A DNA stretch of 64,000 nt from JALORV01 sp963766365. GTDB taxonomy: Bacteria; Pseudomonadota; Gammaproteobacteria; Burkholderiales; Burkholderiaceae_F. Numbering within the stretch: position 1 is the first letter of the stretch; each line of letters opens with the position of its first letter. Location of the stretch: NCBI GenBank assembly GCA_963766365.1, contig CAVXZK010000005.1, positions 310,001-374,000 on the forward strand, in the 5' to 3' direction. Positions 34,463 through 42,928 of this stretch are shown here, one piece after another. Both the position numbers and the translations under genes were made by a program. Below the pieces are notes generated by a model. The model ran no database searches, was not told the origin of the DNA, and saw only the letters and a list, made by a program, of their open reading frames with translations.

Positions 34463-35500
34463 ATGGGCGCGGCCCGTAAAACTGGAAAGCGGCAGGAACC
34501 GGCGCCAGCCTCGTCTGACCCCGGCGGCGGCGGCGTCGCGCCCGACCGTGTCACCCATGTCGAGGTCGGGCCCGAGCACGCCGGCCAGCGCCTCGACAAT
34601 TTCCTGATCCGGCTGGCGAAGGGCGTGCCGAAAAGCCATGTCTACCGCATCGTGCGCAGCGGCGAGGTGCGCGTGAATCGGGGGCGCGTGGCGGCGGACT
34701 ACCGCGTGCAGCCAGGCGACGACATCCGGGTGCCCCCGTTGCGTACGGCGCGGCCGGCCGGCAGCACGCACGGGGCGCCCGTGCCGCCGCTGATGCCGCC
34801 CATTCTTTATGAGGACGACGACCTCGTCATCGTCGACAAGCCCGCCGGCCTGGCGGCGCATGGCGGGAGCGGAGTGGCCCACGGCATCATCGAACGCGTC
34901 CGTGCCGCGCGGCCTCGACAGACATTCCTGGAACTCGCCCACCGGCTCGACCGAGAAACCTCCGGCATCCTGATGCTGGCGAAGTCACGACGCGCCCTGC
35001 AGTCGCTGCACGAGCAGCTGAGGGAAGGCGAGGTGGACAAGCGTTACCTGCTGCTGGTGGCGGGCGACTGGGTCAACGACCGCCAGCACGTGCGGCTCGC
35101 ACTGACCAAGTTCGTCAACCGCACAGGCGAACGGCGGGTCGCCGTGGATCCGGAAGGCGCCGCGTCGCACACGATCTTCACGCTGAAGCAGCGGCTCGGT
35201 GGATTCTCGTTGCTGGAGGCGGAACTCAAGACCGGGCGTACGCATCAGATCCGCGTTCATGTGGCGCACCTGGGATTTCCCATTGTCGGCGACGACAAGT
35301 ACGGCGATTTCAATCTGAACCGGCGCTTCGCCCGGGGTGAGTTCGGTCCGCGCTTCGGACGCATGTTTCTGCATGCCTGCTCGACGCGGCTGGCGCATCC
35401 GGTGAGCGGTGATCCGCTGGCGCTCGTCAGTGCACTGCCGGAAGACTGCTCTGCGATCATCAAGGCCCTTGCGGCGCGCGAACATGCCCCGTCCGTTTGA
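34463..35500 (+). CDS. rluC: 23S rRNA pseudouridine synthase RluC
   Basis: A 345-residue RluA-family enzyme. An S4 RNA-binding domain occupies residues about 35-95 (QRLDNFLIRLAKGVPKSHVY, VRVNRGRV). The catalytic domain has Asp163 in AHRLDRETSGILML, KTGRTHQIRVH near residue 255 and LHACSTRLAHP. RluC makes pseudouridines 955, 2504 and 2580 of 23S rRNA. Position divergent from rne and followed by a phosphatase gene is the standard gammaproteobacterial context. The first 25 residues are Pro/Gly-rich and variable. Confidence 0.95.
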   Translation: MGAARKTGKRQEPAPASSDPGGGGVAPDRVTHVEVGPEHAGQRLDNFLIRLAKGVPKSHVYRIVRSGEVRVNRGRVAADYRVQPGDDIRVPPLRTARPAGSTHGAPVPPLMPPILYEDDDLVIVDKPAGLAAHGGSGVAHGIIERVRAARPRQTFLELAHRLDRETSGILMLAKSRRALQSLHEQLREGEVDKRYLLLVAGDWVNDRQHVRLALTKFVNRTGERRVAVDPEGAASHTIFTLKQRLGGFSLLEAELKTGRTHQIRVHVAHLGFPIVGDDKYGDFNLNRRFARGEFGPRFGRMFLHACSTRLAHPVSGDPLALVSALPEDCSAIIKALAAREHAPSV

Positions 35501-36140
35501 CCTCGTCGTCTTCGACTGGGACGGCACCGTCGTCGACTCGACCGCGATGATCGCGCGGTGCATCCAGAAGGCCGCCGCCGATCTCGGCCTTACGGTACCG
35601 ACGCTCGAGCAGGCGAACCATGTCATCGGCCTCGGGCTTCAGGACGCACTGGCTGGCGCGGTGCCGGAGCTGACCGCTGACCGCGTCGAGGCCTTCAGCG
35701 CACGCTACCGACATCACTACTTTGCGGTCGAACCGGACATCGTGCTCTTCGACGGCATTCGCGCGCTGCTGGTCGAGCTTGCCGAAAGCGGCGCGCACCT
35801 CGCGGTGGCCACCGGCAAGAGCCGCCGAGGACTCGATCGTGCCTTCGCCGCCACCGGGCTCGGCGTGTTCTTCTCGTCTTCGCGCTGTGCCGACGAAACC
35901 CATCCGAAACCGCATCCGGCGATGCTCACCGAGCTCACCGAAGAACTCGACGTTCCGTCGCAGCGGACCGTGATGATCGGCGACACCACGCACGACCTCG
36001 CGATGGCGCGGTCGGCGGGAACGGCGTCCATCGGCGTGACCTATGGAGCTCACCCCCGCGACCAGCTTGAAACGCTCGGACCGCTCGCGCTCGTCGAGAA
36101 CGTGGCCGGACTGCGCCCATGGCTGCTGAAGGTGCGCTGA
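35484..36140 (+). CDS. HAD-IA family hydrolase (phosphoglycolate phosphatase-like)
   Basis: A 218-residue HAD phosphatase with the nucleophile pair Asp11/Asp13 in FDWDGTVVDST, motif II ATGKSRRG near residue 112, the lysine in HPKPHP and motif IV IGDTTHDLAMA near residue 175. It follows rluC as in many gammaproteobacteria and may be a phosphoglycolate or similar phosphatase, but the substrate is not defined. It overlaps rluC by 17 bases and the Rieske gene by 22. Confidence 0.92.
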   Translation: MPRPFDLVVFDWDGTVVDSTAMIARCIQKAAADLGLTVPTLEQANHVIGLGLQDALAGAVPELTADRVEAFSARYRHHYFAVEPDIVLFDGIRALLVELAESGAHLAVATGKSRRGLDRAFAATGLGVFFSSSRCADETHPKPHPAMLTELTEELDVPSQRTVMIGDTTHDLAMARSAGTASIGVTYGAHPRDQLETLGPLALVENVAGLRPWLLKVR

Positions 36141-36523
36141 TTCCGCTGTGCCCGTCGGACGAACTGGCGGACGGCGGCAGGGGCGTGCGATTTTCTGTCC
36201 TCTTCAGGGGCGAGAGGGTACCGGCCTTCGCGATCCGACATGGGGGACAGGCGTTCGCCTACCTGAATCGTTGCGCCCACGTCGCAATGGAACTCGACTG
36301 GCAGCCGGGAGAGTTCTTCGAACCCGAGGCCGAGTTCCTGATCTGTGCAACGCACGGTGCACTGTACGACCCGGCCACTGGCGGGTGCCGCGGCGGGGCC
36401 TGCGCCGGTCATGGTGGACTGCGGCCGATCGCATTGATCGAGGCCGAGCAGCGTGTCTGGTGGCTGCCCGATGCGCAGACACAGCCTTTGCCCGACGGGC
36501 TTTCGCCGAGCGACGCTTCCTAA
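36119..36523 (+). CDS. Rieske [2Fe-2S] domain protein
   Basis: A 134-residue protein consisting of one Rieske domain. The cluster ligands are Cys52-x-His54 (NRCAHVAMELDW) and Cys76-xx-His79 (CATHGALYDP), with the usual 20-plus residue spacing. No membrane segment is present, so it is a soluble ferredoxin-like electron carrier; a partner oxygenase is not in the window. It is the third gene of the rluC-phosphatase-Rieske unit, an arrangement I know from Pseudomonas- and Xanthomonas-type genomes. Confidence 0.9.
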   Translation: MAAEGALIPLCPSDELADGGRGVRFSVLFRGERVPAFAIRHGGQAFAYLNRCAHVAMELDWQPGEFFEPEAEFLICATHGALYDPATGGCRGGACAGHGGLRPIALIEAEQRVWWLPDAQTQPLPDGLSPSDAS

Positions 36524-37227
36524 GCGAGCAGTGAGAAGACCACTGGGCGACGGTCGATGGGCGGGGGCCCAACGACGGCGCGCCACTCGGCGATCGACTT
36601 CGTCATCACGTACTCGGACACGCCGGTGAGATCAGCGGCCACGGCGAGGCGCGTACCGGCCGCACACGTCGCGACGATCGCGTCGAACATCGCGCTGCTG
36701 CGATAGGGCGTCTCGATGAAGATCTGCGTCTCGCCCGAGCGCGAGTCGCGTTCCAGTGCCTGCAGTCGCTGGGCGCGTTGCGCCGCCGGCACCGGCAGAT
36801 AGCCATGAAAGCGGAAGCTCTGGCCGTTCAGGCCGGAGCCCATCAGCGCGAGCAGCAGGGCCGAAGGTCCGACCAGGGGCCGCACGCGGATCCCCATGCG
36901 ATGTGCAGCGGCGACCAGTGTCGCGCCCGGGTCGGCGACAGCAGGGCAGCCGGCTTCCGAGACCAGCGCGCCATCGCGTCCACCGCACACTGGCGTCAGC
37001 CAGTCATTGATGGCGCGGCCATCCGGCGCGTGTCCGATCTCGACGATGTCGAGTTCTCGCATCGGCCGCGGGTGCTCGATGTCCTTCAGGAACGCGCGTG
37101 TCGTCTTCGCATTCTCCGCGAGGAAGTACGTCAGCCCCCGTGCGATCGCCACGACTTCCGCCGGCAGCACCGCGTCGCGCGTTCCGTGGGCAATCGGACA
37201 GGGCAGCAGGAACAGGATGCCGGCCAT
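36520..37227 (-). CDS. SAM-dependent methyltransferase, tetrapyrrole methylase fold (RsmI-related)
   Basis: A 235-residue protein of the tetrapyrrole-methylase superfamily. It shows EIGHAPDGRAINDWLTPV, LVSEAGCPAVADPGATLVAAAH near residue 90, VGPSALLLALMGSGLNGQSFRFHGYLP near residue 119, and ETQIFIETPYRS near residue 165. These resemble RsmI (16S rRNA 2'-O-methylation of C1402), but the N-terminal strand is FLLPCPIAHG instead of the usual glycine-rich VGTPIGNL. The protein is also about 50 residues shorter. It is therefore a distinct RsmI paralogue; its target is unknown. It lies 1 base downstream of maf on the same strand. Confidence 0.85.
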   Translation of the reverse strand: MAGILFLLPCPIAHGTRDAVLPAEVVAIARGLTYFLAENAKTTRAFLKDIEHPRPMRELDIVEIGHAPDGRAINDWLTPVCGGRDGALVSEAGCPAVADPGATLVAAAHRMGIRVRPLVGPSALLLALMGSGLNGQSFRFHGYLPVPAAQRAQRLQALERDSRSGETQIFIETPYRSSAMFDAIVATCAAGTRLAVAADLTGVSEYVMTKSIAEWRAVVGPPPIDRRPVVFSLLA

Positions 37228-37228
37228 G

Positions 37229-37822
37229 TCAATGCGTAGGCGGAACCTCGACGCCGGCAGCCGCTAGCATCGACACGAGCCGGATCAGCGGCAATCCGAT
37301 GAGGGCGGTGGGGTCGTCGGACTGCACGCGATCCACCAGCGCGATCCCGAGCGACTCGATCTTCGCGGCACCGGCGCAGTCGTACGGCTGATCCAGACGG
37401 AGGTAACGCTCCAGTGCCGCACGCGGCAGCGACCGCATGTGGACGGTCGTCGGAACCGAGTCGACCTGCACTTGCGACGCGGCAGGACCAATGACGGCCA
37501 GTGCGGTGTGAAAGACAACCTGCTTGCCCTGCATGCGTTCGAGCTGCTCCAGCGCAGCGGCATGCTCCAGCGGCTTGCCGATTGCTGCACCATCGAGTTC
37601 GGCCACCTGGTCCGACCCGACGACTATGCACTGCGGCCGCTGGGCATGGACTGCCTGAGCCTTGGCGACCGCCAGGCGCCATGCCGTGTCATGAGGAGCT
37701 TCGCCACTAAGCGCCGCTTCGTCGACCTCCGGAGCATGAACCTCGAATCCGAGGCGCAGCCGCTGCAGCAGTTCGCGACGGTAGCGCGAGGTGGAGGCGA
37801 GTACGATCCGAGGCGGACTCAT
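37229..37822 (-). CDS. Maf family nucleotide pyrophosphatase (YceF-like)
   Basis: A 197-residue Maf protein with IVLASTSRYRRELLQRL at the start, the EVDE motif near residue 32, VVGSDQVAELDG near residue 68 and the C-terminal GLPLIRLVSML. The GSDQ variant and the operon context suggest the YceF group, which hydrolyses m7GTP, rather than the dTTP/UTP group. It is divergent from yceD, as in E. coli (yceF next to yceD-rpmF). The ATG before SPPR is chosen; 10 further codons upstream are open. Confidence 0.92.
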   Translation of the reverse strand: MSPPRIVLASTSRYRRELLQRLRLGFEVHAPEVDEAALSGEAPHDTAWRLAVAKAQAVHAQRPQCIVVGSDQVAELDGAAIGKPLEHAAALEQLERMQGKQVVFHTALAVIGPAASQVQVDSVPTTVHMRSLPRAALERYLRLDQPYDCAGAAKIESLGIALVDRVQSDDPTALIGLPLIRLVSMLAAAGVEVPPTH

Positions 37823-37866
37823 GGCGCGCGCAGTGTAGCGGCGCCGAACCACGTTCTCGCGACCCC

Positions 37867-38397
37867 GTGCCCTCCGTCACGCCGCAACTGGTGGATGTCT
37901 ACGAACTGGCCCGCGAACGGCGGACCATTGAGGGCGACCTTGCGCTTGCCGACCTCAAACGACTGGCCGCGTCGCTGCTGCGAACCGAAGGATCCCTGCG
38001 GTACCGGATCCGCGGTGATATCGACGAGCCGGGGCGACCGGGCGCTGAGATGAACGTGTCGGCCACTTTGCTTCTTGAGTGCCAGCGCTGCAACCAGGAG
38101 CTGGAGTTTCCGTTGCGGCGGAACGCACACTTCCGCTTCGTCACCAGCGAAGAGGAGTTGAACGCTTTGCCGATCGATGACGATGACGTCGACGAGGTTG
38201 TCGGCTCCCGGCACATGGACATTGCCGCCTGGATCGAGGACGAGGCGATTCTGTCGCTGCCGCTCGTGCCGCGGCATGACCACTGCCGCCCGGCGGTTCC
38301 GCTGGTCGGCGCCCAGGAAGGGGACGGCGAGGAAGAGAAACCCCCGAACCCGTTCGCGGCGCTCGCCAGCCTCAAGGCCGGACGCAAGCCCGGCTGA
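37867..38397 (+). CDS. yceD: YceD (DUF177) family protein, 23S rRNA accumulation
   Basis: A 176-residue DUF177 protein. Family features are LLECQRCNQELEFPL near residue 77 (paired cysteines), the acidic stretch DDDDVDEVV and the EDEAILSLPLVPRHDHC segment. In E. coli YceD is linked to 23S rRNA level. The first codon is GTG. It lies directly upstream of rpmF, its universal neighbour. Confidence 0.9.
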   Translation: MPSVTPQLVDVYELARERRTIEGDLALADLKRLAASLLRTEGSLRYRIRGDIDEPGRPGAEMNVSATLLLECQRCNQELEFPLRRNAHFRFVTSEEELNALPIDDDDVDEVVGSRHMDIAAWIEDEAILSLPLVPRHDHCRPAVPLVGAQEGDGEEEKPPNPFAALASLKAGRKPG

Positions 38398-38407
38398 GTT
38401 CACGGGG

Positions 38408-38436
38408 TTCCGTTCGCCGGCCAGCTCAGGTACAAT
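38408..38436 (+). promoter_or_regulatory. candidate sigma-70 promoter of rpmF-plsX-fab operon
   Basis: TTCCGT, 17 bases, TACAAT, located 29 bases before the rpmF ATG. The -10 box matches 5 of 6 positions, the -35 box only 3 of 6. It would drive rpmF and the downstream lipid genes separately from yceD. Confidence 0.45.
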
Positions 38437-38464
38437 TTTTCGTTTTCTTTTCACGGGGTTAGCC

Positions 38465-38647
38465 ATGGCTGTCCAACAGAACAAGAAGTCGGCGTCGAAG
38501 CGCGGAACGCATCGCGCGCACGACTTCCTCAGCAACCCGCCGACGGCGATCGAGCCGACGACGGGTGAAGTGCATCGCCGCCACCACATCAGCCCGAATG
38601 GTGTCTATCGCGGCAAGAAGGTCCTGCAGACCAAGAACGACGAGTAA
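38465..38647 (+). CDS. rpmF: 50S ribosomal protein L32
   Basis: A 60-residue basic protein with the L32 pattern: MAVQQNKKSASKRGTHRAHD, the central PPTAIEPTTGEVHRRHH and the ending YRGKKVLQTKNDE. It lacks the four zinc-binding cysteines present in some bacteria (C-minus form). The ATG has an upstream GGGG-TTAGCC context. The position between yceD and plsX is canonical. Confidence 0.97.
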   Translation: MAVQQNKKSASKRGTHRAHDFLSNPPTAIEPTTGEVHRRHHISPNGVYRGKKVLQTKNDE

Positions 38648-38654
38648 GCTTCTT

Positions 38655-38752
38655 CGATCAGCTTCCTGATCGGTCGAGCCCTCGTGCGCGTACGCTCGCG
38701 CGTCGAATTTCAACCCTGTATTGACTGTCCACGGCGCAGTTCCTGCGCCGTG
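38655..38752 (+). promoter_or_regulatory. two hairpins between rpmF and plsX
   Basis: The first is CGATCAG/CTGATCG with a CTTC loop (38655-38672). The second is ACGGCGCAG/CTGCGCCGT with a TTC loop (38731-38751), followed by a broken pyrimidine/T run (GAGTCTTTCTT). The second has terminator-like form and ends only 16 bases before the plsX start, so it may attenuate read-through from rpmF into plsX or protect the processed rpmF mRNA end. Confidence 0.5.
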
Positions 38753-38766
38753 AGTCTTTCTTCACG

Positions 38767-39816
38767 GTGACCGTGCGCATCGCCATCGATTGCATGGGCG
38801 GGGATCACGGTGTCTCCGTCACGGTGCCGGCTGCGCTGCGTCTTGCCGCCGAGGCGGCGGACGTCTCGCTTCTGCTGGTCGGCCGCGCCAAAGAAGTCGA
38901 AGCTGCGGTGGGCAAGGCCACGCAGCGCGTCGAGGTCGTGCATGCCGAGGAAGTCGTGGAAATGCACGATCCCCCGGCAATCGCGCTGCGCACCAAGCGC
39001 AATTCGTCGATGCGGGTCGCGATCAACCTGGCCAAGGAAGCACGGGCCGATGTCGTGGTCAGTGCGGGCAACACCGGCGCGCTGATGGCGATGTCGCGCT
39101 TCGTGCTGAAGACGCTGGAAGGCATCGACCGGCCGGCCATCGCGGGAGTGATCCCGAACCAGACAGGCCGCGGCACGACGATGCTCGATCTCGGGGCCAA
39201 CGTCGACTGCGGTCCGGACCATCTGCTTCAGTTCGCCGTGCTGGGCTCGGCTCTCGTTGCCGCGATCGAGGAGCGCGACCGTCCGACCGTCGGCCTGCTC
39301 AACATCGGCGAGGAGATGATCAAGGGTAACGAGATCGTCAAGCAGACGGCAGACCTGCTGCGCGCCAGCCCGCTCAATTTCCACGGCAATGTCGAAGGCA
39401 ATGACATCTACAAGGGCACGACCGACGTCGTTGTCTGCGACGGCTTCGTCGGCAACGTCGCGCTTAAGACGTCGGAGGGCCTGGCACAGATGCTTGGCGG
39501 CTTCGTGCGCGAGGAATTCAAGCGTGACCCACTGTCCCGCGTGATGGCGCTCGCGGCCTATCCGGTCCTTGCCCGCTTTCGCCGTCGGGTCGATCCGCGC
39601 CGCTACAACGGAGCAAGCCTGCTCGGACTGCGCGGACTGGTCGTCAAGAGCCACGGTTCGGCTGACCAGGTTGCCTTTGGCGTGGCGCTGCGGCGCGGTT
39701 ACGAAGAAGCGCGCCACCGAGTGCTGGAGCGCACGATCGCGGCGATGCAGCCCTTCGTGGCGCAACTCGACCAGATGCACAAGCGCCGACCGGAAGCTGC
39801 CGAGCAGGACGCATGA
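38767..39816 (+). CDS. plsX: phosphate acyltransferase PlsX
   Basis: A 349-residue enzyme making acyl-phosphate from acyl-ACP for phospholipid synthesis. Signatures are IAIDCMGGDHG at the start, VVVSAGNTGALMAMSRF near residue 96, RPAIAGVIPN and CDGFVGNVALKTSEG near residue 223. The start is GTG; a second GTG two codons later is possible. It overlaps fabH by 4 bases. Confidence 0.96.
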   Translation: MTVRIAIDCMGGDHGVSVTVPAALRLAAEAADVSLLLVGRAKEVEAAVGKATQRVEVVHAEEVVEMHDPPAIALRTKRNSSMRVAINLAKEARADVVVSAGNTGALMAMSRFVLKTLEGIDRPAIAGVIPNQTGRGTTMLDLGANVDCGPDHLLQFAVLGSALVAAIEERDRPTVGLLNIGEEMIKGNEIVKQTADLLRASPLNFHGNVEGNDIYKGTTDVVVCDGFVGNVALKTSEGLAQMLGGFVREEFKRDPLSRVMALAAYPVLARFRRRVDPRRYNGASLLGLRGLVVKSHGSADQVAFGVALRRGYEEARHRVLERTIAAMQPFVAQLDQMHKRRPEAAEQDA

Positions 39817-40793
39817 AGCGCCGTCACGCGCGCGTCGTCGCCACCGGTTCGGCACTGCCCGGACGCGTGGTCAGCAACGATGAGCTGGCTCGCGAGCTCG
39901 CCGGCCGTGGCATCGAAACGTCGGATGAGTGGATTGTCGCGCGGACGGGGATCCGGCAACGGTATATCGCCGAACCGGGGGTCGGCTCTGCCGAGCTCGG
40001 CGCACGCGCGGCGCAGACGGCGCTGCAATCGGCCGGATTGACGGTCGACAGTGTCGATCTCATCGTCGTGGCCACCTCGACGCCCGACCAGATTTTCCCG
40101 AGCTGCGCCTGCCTGATTCAGGCGCGTCTCGGTCATCCGGGTTGTGCCGCGTTCGATGTGCAGGCGGTGTGCAGCGGCTTCGTCTACGCGCTCGCCATCG
40201 CCGAGTCGATGATCGTCGCTGGCAAGCACCGAAGGGCGCTGGTTGTCGGCACCGAAGTGTTCTCGCGCATCCTCGACTGGAACGACCGCTCGACCTGCGT
40301 GCTGTTCGGCGACGGTGCAGGCGCGGTTGTGATTGAAGTCTCGGACCAGCCGGGCATCGTGGCAAGTGAATTGCGCGCCGACGGCAGCCAGGCCGGCATC
40401 CTGTGTGCCGCGGGACGCATCAGCCACGGCGCCATTGAAGGGACGCCGTATCTTGCGATGGATGGCCAAGCCGTCTTCAAACTCGCGGTATCCGCCCTTG
40501 GAGCCTCCGCGCTCGATGTCCTGGCACAGGCGCACGTCAAGACAGCCGAGCTCGACTGGTTCATTCCGCACCAGGCCAACATACGCATCATGAACGCCAT
40601 CGCGCGACGGCTCGGACTGCCCGACTCGAAGGTCGTTGCCACGGTCGACCGGCACGGCAATACGTCGGCGGCATCGGTGCCACTTGCGCTCGACGTCGCC
40701 GTTCGCGACGGCCGCATTCGCACCGGCGACCTGGTGATGCTCCAGGGGGTCGGGGGCGGATTCACATGGGGATCTGTACTGCTCAGGTGGTGA
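39813..40793 (+). CDS. fabH: beta-ketoacyl-ACP synthase III
   Basis: A 326-residue enzyme starting fatty acid synthesis by condensing acetyl-CoA with malonyl-ACP. The catalytic triad is Cys120 (VQAVCSGF), His253 (IPHQANIRI) and the asparagine in HGNTSAASV. GVGGGFTWGSVLLRW closes the protein. It is coupled to plsX by ATGA overlap. Confidence 0.97.
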   Translation: MKRRHARVVATGSALPGRVVSNDELARELAGRGIETSDEWIVARTGIRQRYIAEPGVGSAELGARAAQTALQSAGLTVDSVDLIVVATSTPDQIFPSCACLIQARLGHPGCAAFDVQAVCSGFVYALAIAESMIVAGKHRRALVVGTEVFSRILDWNDRSTCVLFGDGAGAVVIEVSDQPGIVASELRADGSQAGILCAAGRISHGAIEGTPYLAMDGQAVFKLAVSALGASALDVLAQAHVKTAELDWFIPHQANIRIMNAIARRLGLPDSKVVATVDRHGNTSAASVPLALDVAVRDGRIRTGDLVMLQGVGGGFTWGSVLLRW

Positions 40794-40797
40794 TCAA

Positions 40798-41748
40798 TTG
40801 AAGATTGCTTTCGTCTTCCCAGGCCAGGGTTCGCAGTCCGTTGGCATGCTGGCCAGCTTCACCGGCAATCAGGCGGTGGAGTCCGTGCTGCATCGAGCCT
40901 CGGCCGCACTTGGCCAGGACTTGCGTTCTCTCATTGCGGATGGGCCCGCCGAGGACCTGAACCTCACCGTCAATACGCAGCCAGCCATGCTGGTGGCGGC
41001 CTTCGCGATGTATGAGGCGTGGCGTGCCGCGTGCGGCGCCGAGCCCGTGCTAGTGGCAGGACACAGTCTCGGTGAATACACGGCGCTGACGGCCGCCGGC
41101 GCGCTCACGCTCGAGGATGCGGTGCGGCTCGTGCGATTTCGCGCGACCGCGATGCAGGAGGCGGTGCCGGTCGGCGTTGGCGCCATGGCGGCGGTGATGG
41201 GTCTCGCCGACGATGTCGTGCGCCTCGCCTGCCAGGAGGCGGCCGGTGGCGAAGTGGTGCAGGCGGTGAACTTCAACGCGCCGTCGCAGGTGGTTATCGC
41301 GGGGCACAAGGGGGCCGTCGAGCGAGCCTGTGCGGCCGCCAAGCAACGGGGAGCGAAGCGCGCATTGATGCTGCCCGTGTCGGCACCGTTTCACTCCTCG
41401 CTGATGCAGCCCGCGGCCGATCATCTGCGGCAATACCTCGCTTCGGTGCCGATCGCCGCGCCAGCCATGCCCGTGATCAACAATGTCGATGTCCAGACCG
41501 AGTCGTCGGCGGATCGCATCATCGATGCTCTGTCGCGCCAGGCAGCGAGCCCGGTGCGCTGGGTGGAGACTGTGCAGCGGCTGGCACGCGAAGGCGTGAC
41601 GCATGTCGTCGAGTGCGGCCCGGGCCGGGTACTGTCCGGGCTCACGAAGCGGATCGAACCCACGCTCGAGAGCCTGTCGGTAAACGATGCTGACAGCCTG
41701 GATGCCGCGCTTGACGCACTCACGCCTCCCGGAGCCAGTGCATCATGA
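40798..41748 (+). CDS. fabD: malonyl-CoA:ACP transacylase
   Basis: A 316-residue enzyme moving malonyl from CoA to ACP. Nucleophile Ser90 is in AGHSLGEYTAL, with the opening FVFPGQGSQSVGM and His in APFHSSLM near residue 200. The only start that gives the full FPGQGSQ N-terminus is TTG, 4 bases after the fabH stop, with AGGTGGTGA before it as ribosome site. A rare start codon may limit its translation. It overlaps fabG by 4 bases. Confidence 0.96.
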   Translation: MKIAFVFPGQGSQSVGMLASFTGNQAVESVLHRASAALGQDLRSLIADGPAEDLNLTVNTQPAMLVAAFAMYEAWRAACGAEPVLVAGHSLGEYTALTAAGALTLEDAVRLVRFRATAMQEAVPVGVGAMAAVMGLADDVVRLACQEAAGGEVVQAVNFNAPSQVVIAGHKGAVERACAAAKQRGAKRALMLPVSAPFHSSLMQPAADHLRQYLASVPIAAPAMPVINNVDVQTESSADRIIDALSRQAASPVRWVETVQRLAREGVTHVVECGPGRVLSGLTKRIEPTLESLSVNDADSLDAALDALTPPGASAS

Positions 41749-42506
41749 ATGTGTTCCAGCCCCAATGTCTGCAGGACGAGGTGGCGCTCGTCACGGGTGC
41801 GTCGCGAGGCATCGGACGTGCCATCGCCGAGCAACTCGCGCGCGCCGGTGCAACCGTGATCGGAACAGCCACCACGGCGGCGGGTGCAGATGCGATTTCC
41901 GCGCGGCTCTCGGAACTCGGTGCGCGCGGCAAGGGCCTGGTTTTCGACGTCCGTGACGGCGCGCAGACCGATGGCCTGATCGACGGCATCGCGAGGGACC
42001 ACGGCAAGCTGTCGGTGCTCGTTAACAACGCCGGCATCACGCGCGACACGCTGGCGATGCGCATGAAGGATGACGACTGGACCGCGGTGATCGACACCAA
42101 CCTGTCGGGAGTCTTCCGGCTGAGCAGGGCTGTCATGCGCGGAATGATGAAGGCGAAACACGGCCGCATCATCAACATCACGTCGGTCGTCGGCTCGAGC
42201 GGAAACGCCGGCCAGGCCAACTACGCGGCGGCCAAGGCCGGAGTGGCCGGACTGACGAAGGCCCTCGCGCGCGAAGTCGGCAGCCGCGGTATAACCGTCA
42301 ACTGCATCGCACCGGGCTTCATCGACACCGACATGACGCGCGCGCTGAACGAGCAGCAGACCCAGGCTCTGTTGGGCCAGATTCCGCTCGGCCGGCTTGG
42401 CCAGGCCGAGGACATCGGCGCGGCCGTGGTGTTCCTGGCCTCGCCGGCTGCGGCCTACATCACCGGCGCGACACTTCACGTCAACGGCGGGATGTTCATG
42501 AGTTGA
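41745..42506 (+). CDS. fabG: 3-oxoacyl-ACP reductase
   Basis: A 253-residue SDR reducing 3-oxoacyl-ACP in fatty acid elongation. It has TGASRGIGRAIAEQL near residue 18, NNAGITRD, the serine in NITSVVGSSGN and Tyr160/Lys164 in NYAAAKAG. The ITRDxLxxRM segment and the C-terminal THVNGGMFMS pattern are typical of true FabG. Operon position between fabD and acpP supports this. Confidence 0.97.
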   Translation: MNVFQPQCLQDEVALVTGASRGIGRAIAEQLARAGATVIGTATTAAGADAISARLSELGARGKGLVFDVRDGAQTDGLIDGIARDHGKLSVLVNNAGITRDTLAMRMKDDDWTAVIDTNLSGVFRLSRAVMRGMMKAKHGRIINITSVVGSSGNAGQANYAAAKAGVAGLTKALAREVGSRGITVNCIAPGFIDTDMTRALNEQQTQALLGQIPLGRLGQAEDIGAAVVFLASPAAAYITGATLHVNGGMFMS

Positions 42507-42545
42507 TGCTTCAAGCGATGCAGGGGCGCGACGAGTCGCCTCTGT

Positions 42546-42551
42546 TAGAAT
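42546..42551 (+). promoter_or_regulatory. candidate -10 box of an acpP promoter
   Basis: TAGAAT within GTTAGAATCC, about 105 bases before the acpP ATG, in the 150-base gap after fabG. No convincing -35 box is at the right distance. acpP commonly has its own strong promoter, so the site is plausible but weakly supported. Confidence 0.3.
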
Positions 42552-42656
42552 CCGCGCGCTTTTTTCGCCGGCCAAGAACATGGCGGTGCGCACCGGCGGC
42601 AGTACTTGCGCACATCGCGGCGCACCGCGAACACAGACGAGGCAGGAGAGGAGTCC

Positions 42657-42899
42657 ATGGAGAACATTGAGCAACGGGTCAAGAAGATCGTCGCCGAGCA
42701 ACTCGGCGTCAACGAGGCCGACATCAAGAATGAATCGGCCTTCGTGGAGGACCTCGGAGCCGACTCGCTCGACACCGTCGAGCTCGTGATGGCGCTGGAA
42801 GACGAATTCGAGTGTGAGATTCCGGACGAGGAAGCCGAGAAGATCCGCACGGTCCAGCAGGCCGTCGATTACATCAACGCTCACCTGAAGAAGGCCTGA
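42657..42899 (+). CDS. acpP: acyl carrier protein
   Basis: An 80-residue acidic protein with the phosphopantetheine attachment serine Ser37 in GADSLDTVELVMALE. Sequence is close to the highly conserved gammaproteobacterial AcpP (IEQRVKKIVAEQLGV, YINAHLKKA). A GAGAGGAG ribosome site precedes the ATG. The cognate synthase gene acpS lies 12 kb downstream. Confidence 0.98.
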   Translation: MENIEQRVKKIVAEQLGVNEADIKNESAFVEDLGADSLDTVELVMALEDEFECEIPDEEAEKIRTVQQAVDYINAHLKKA

Positions 42900-42928
42900 C
42901 GGCCGAGAAAGCAGCTGCCAGGAGTTCG

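Noticed and set aside
33663..34479. Several 120-200 codon frames in the rne-rluC gap
   Set aside because: Arg/Pro/Ser-rich shadow composition, no ribosome sites, and overlap with the RNase E N-terminus in some cases.
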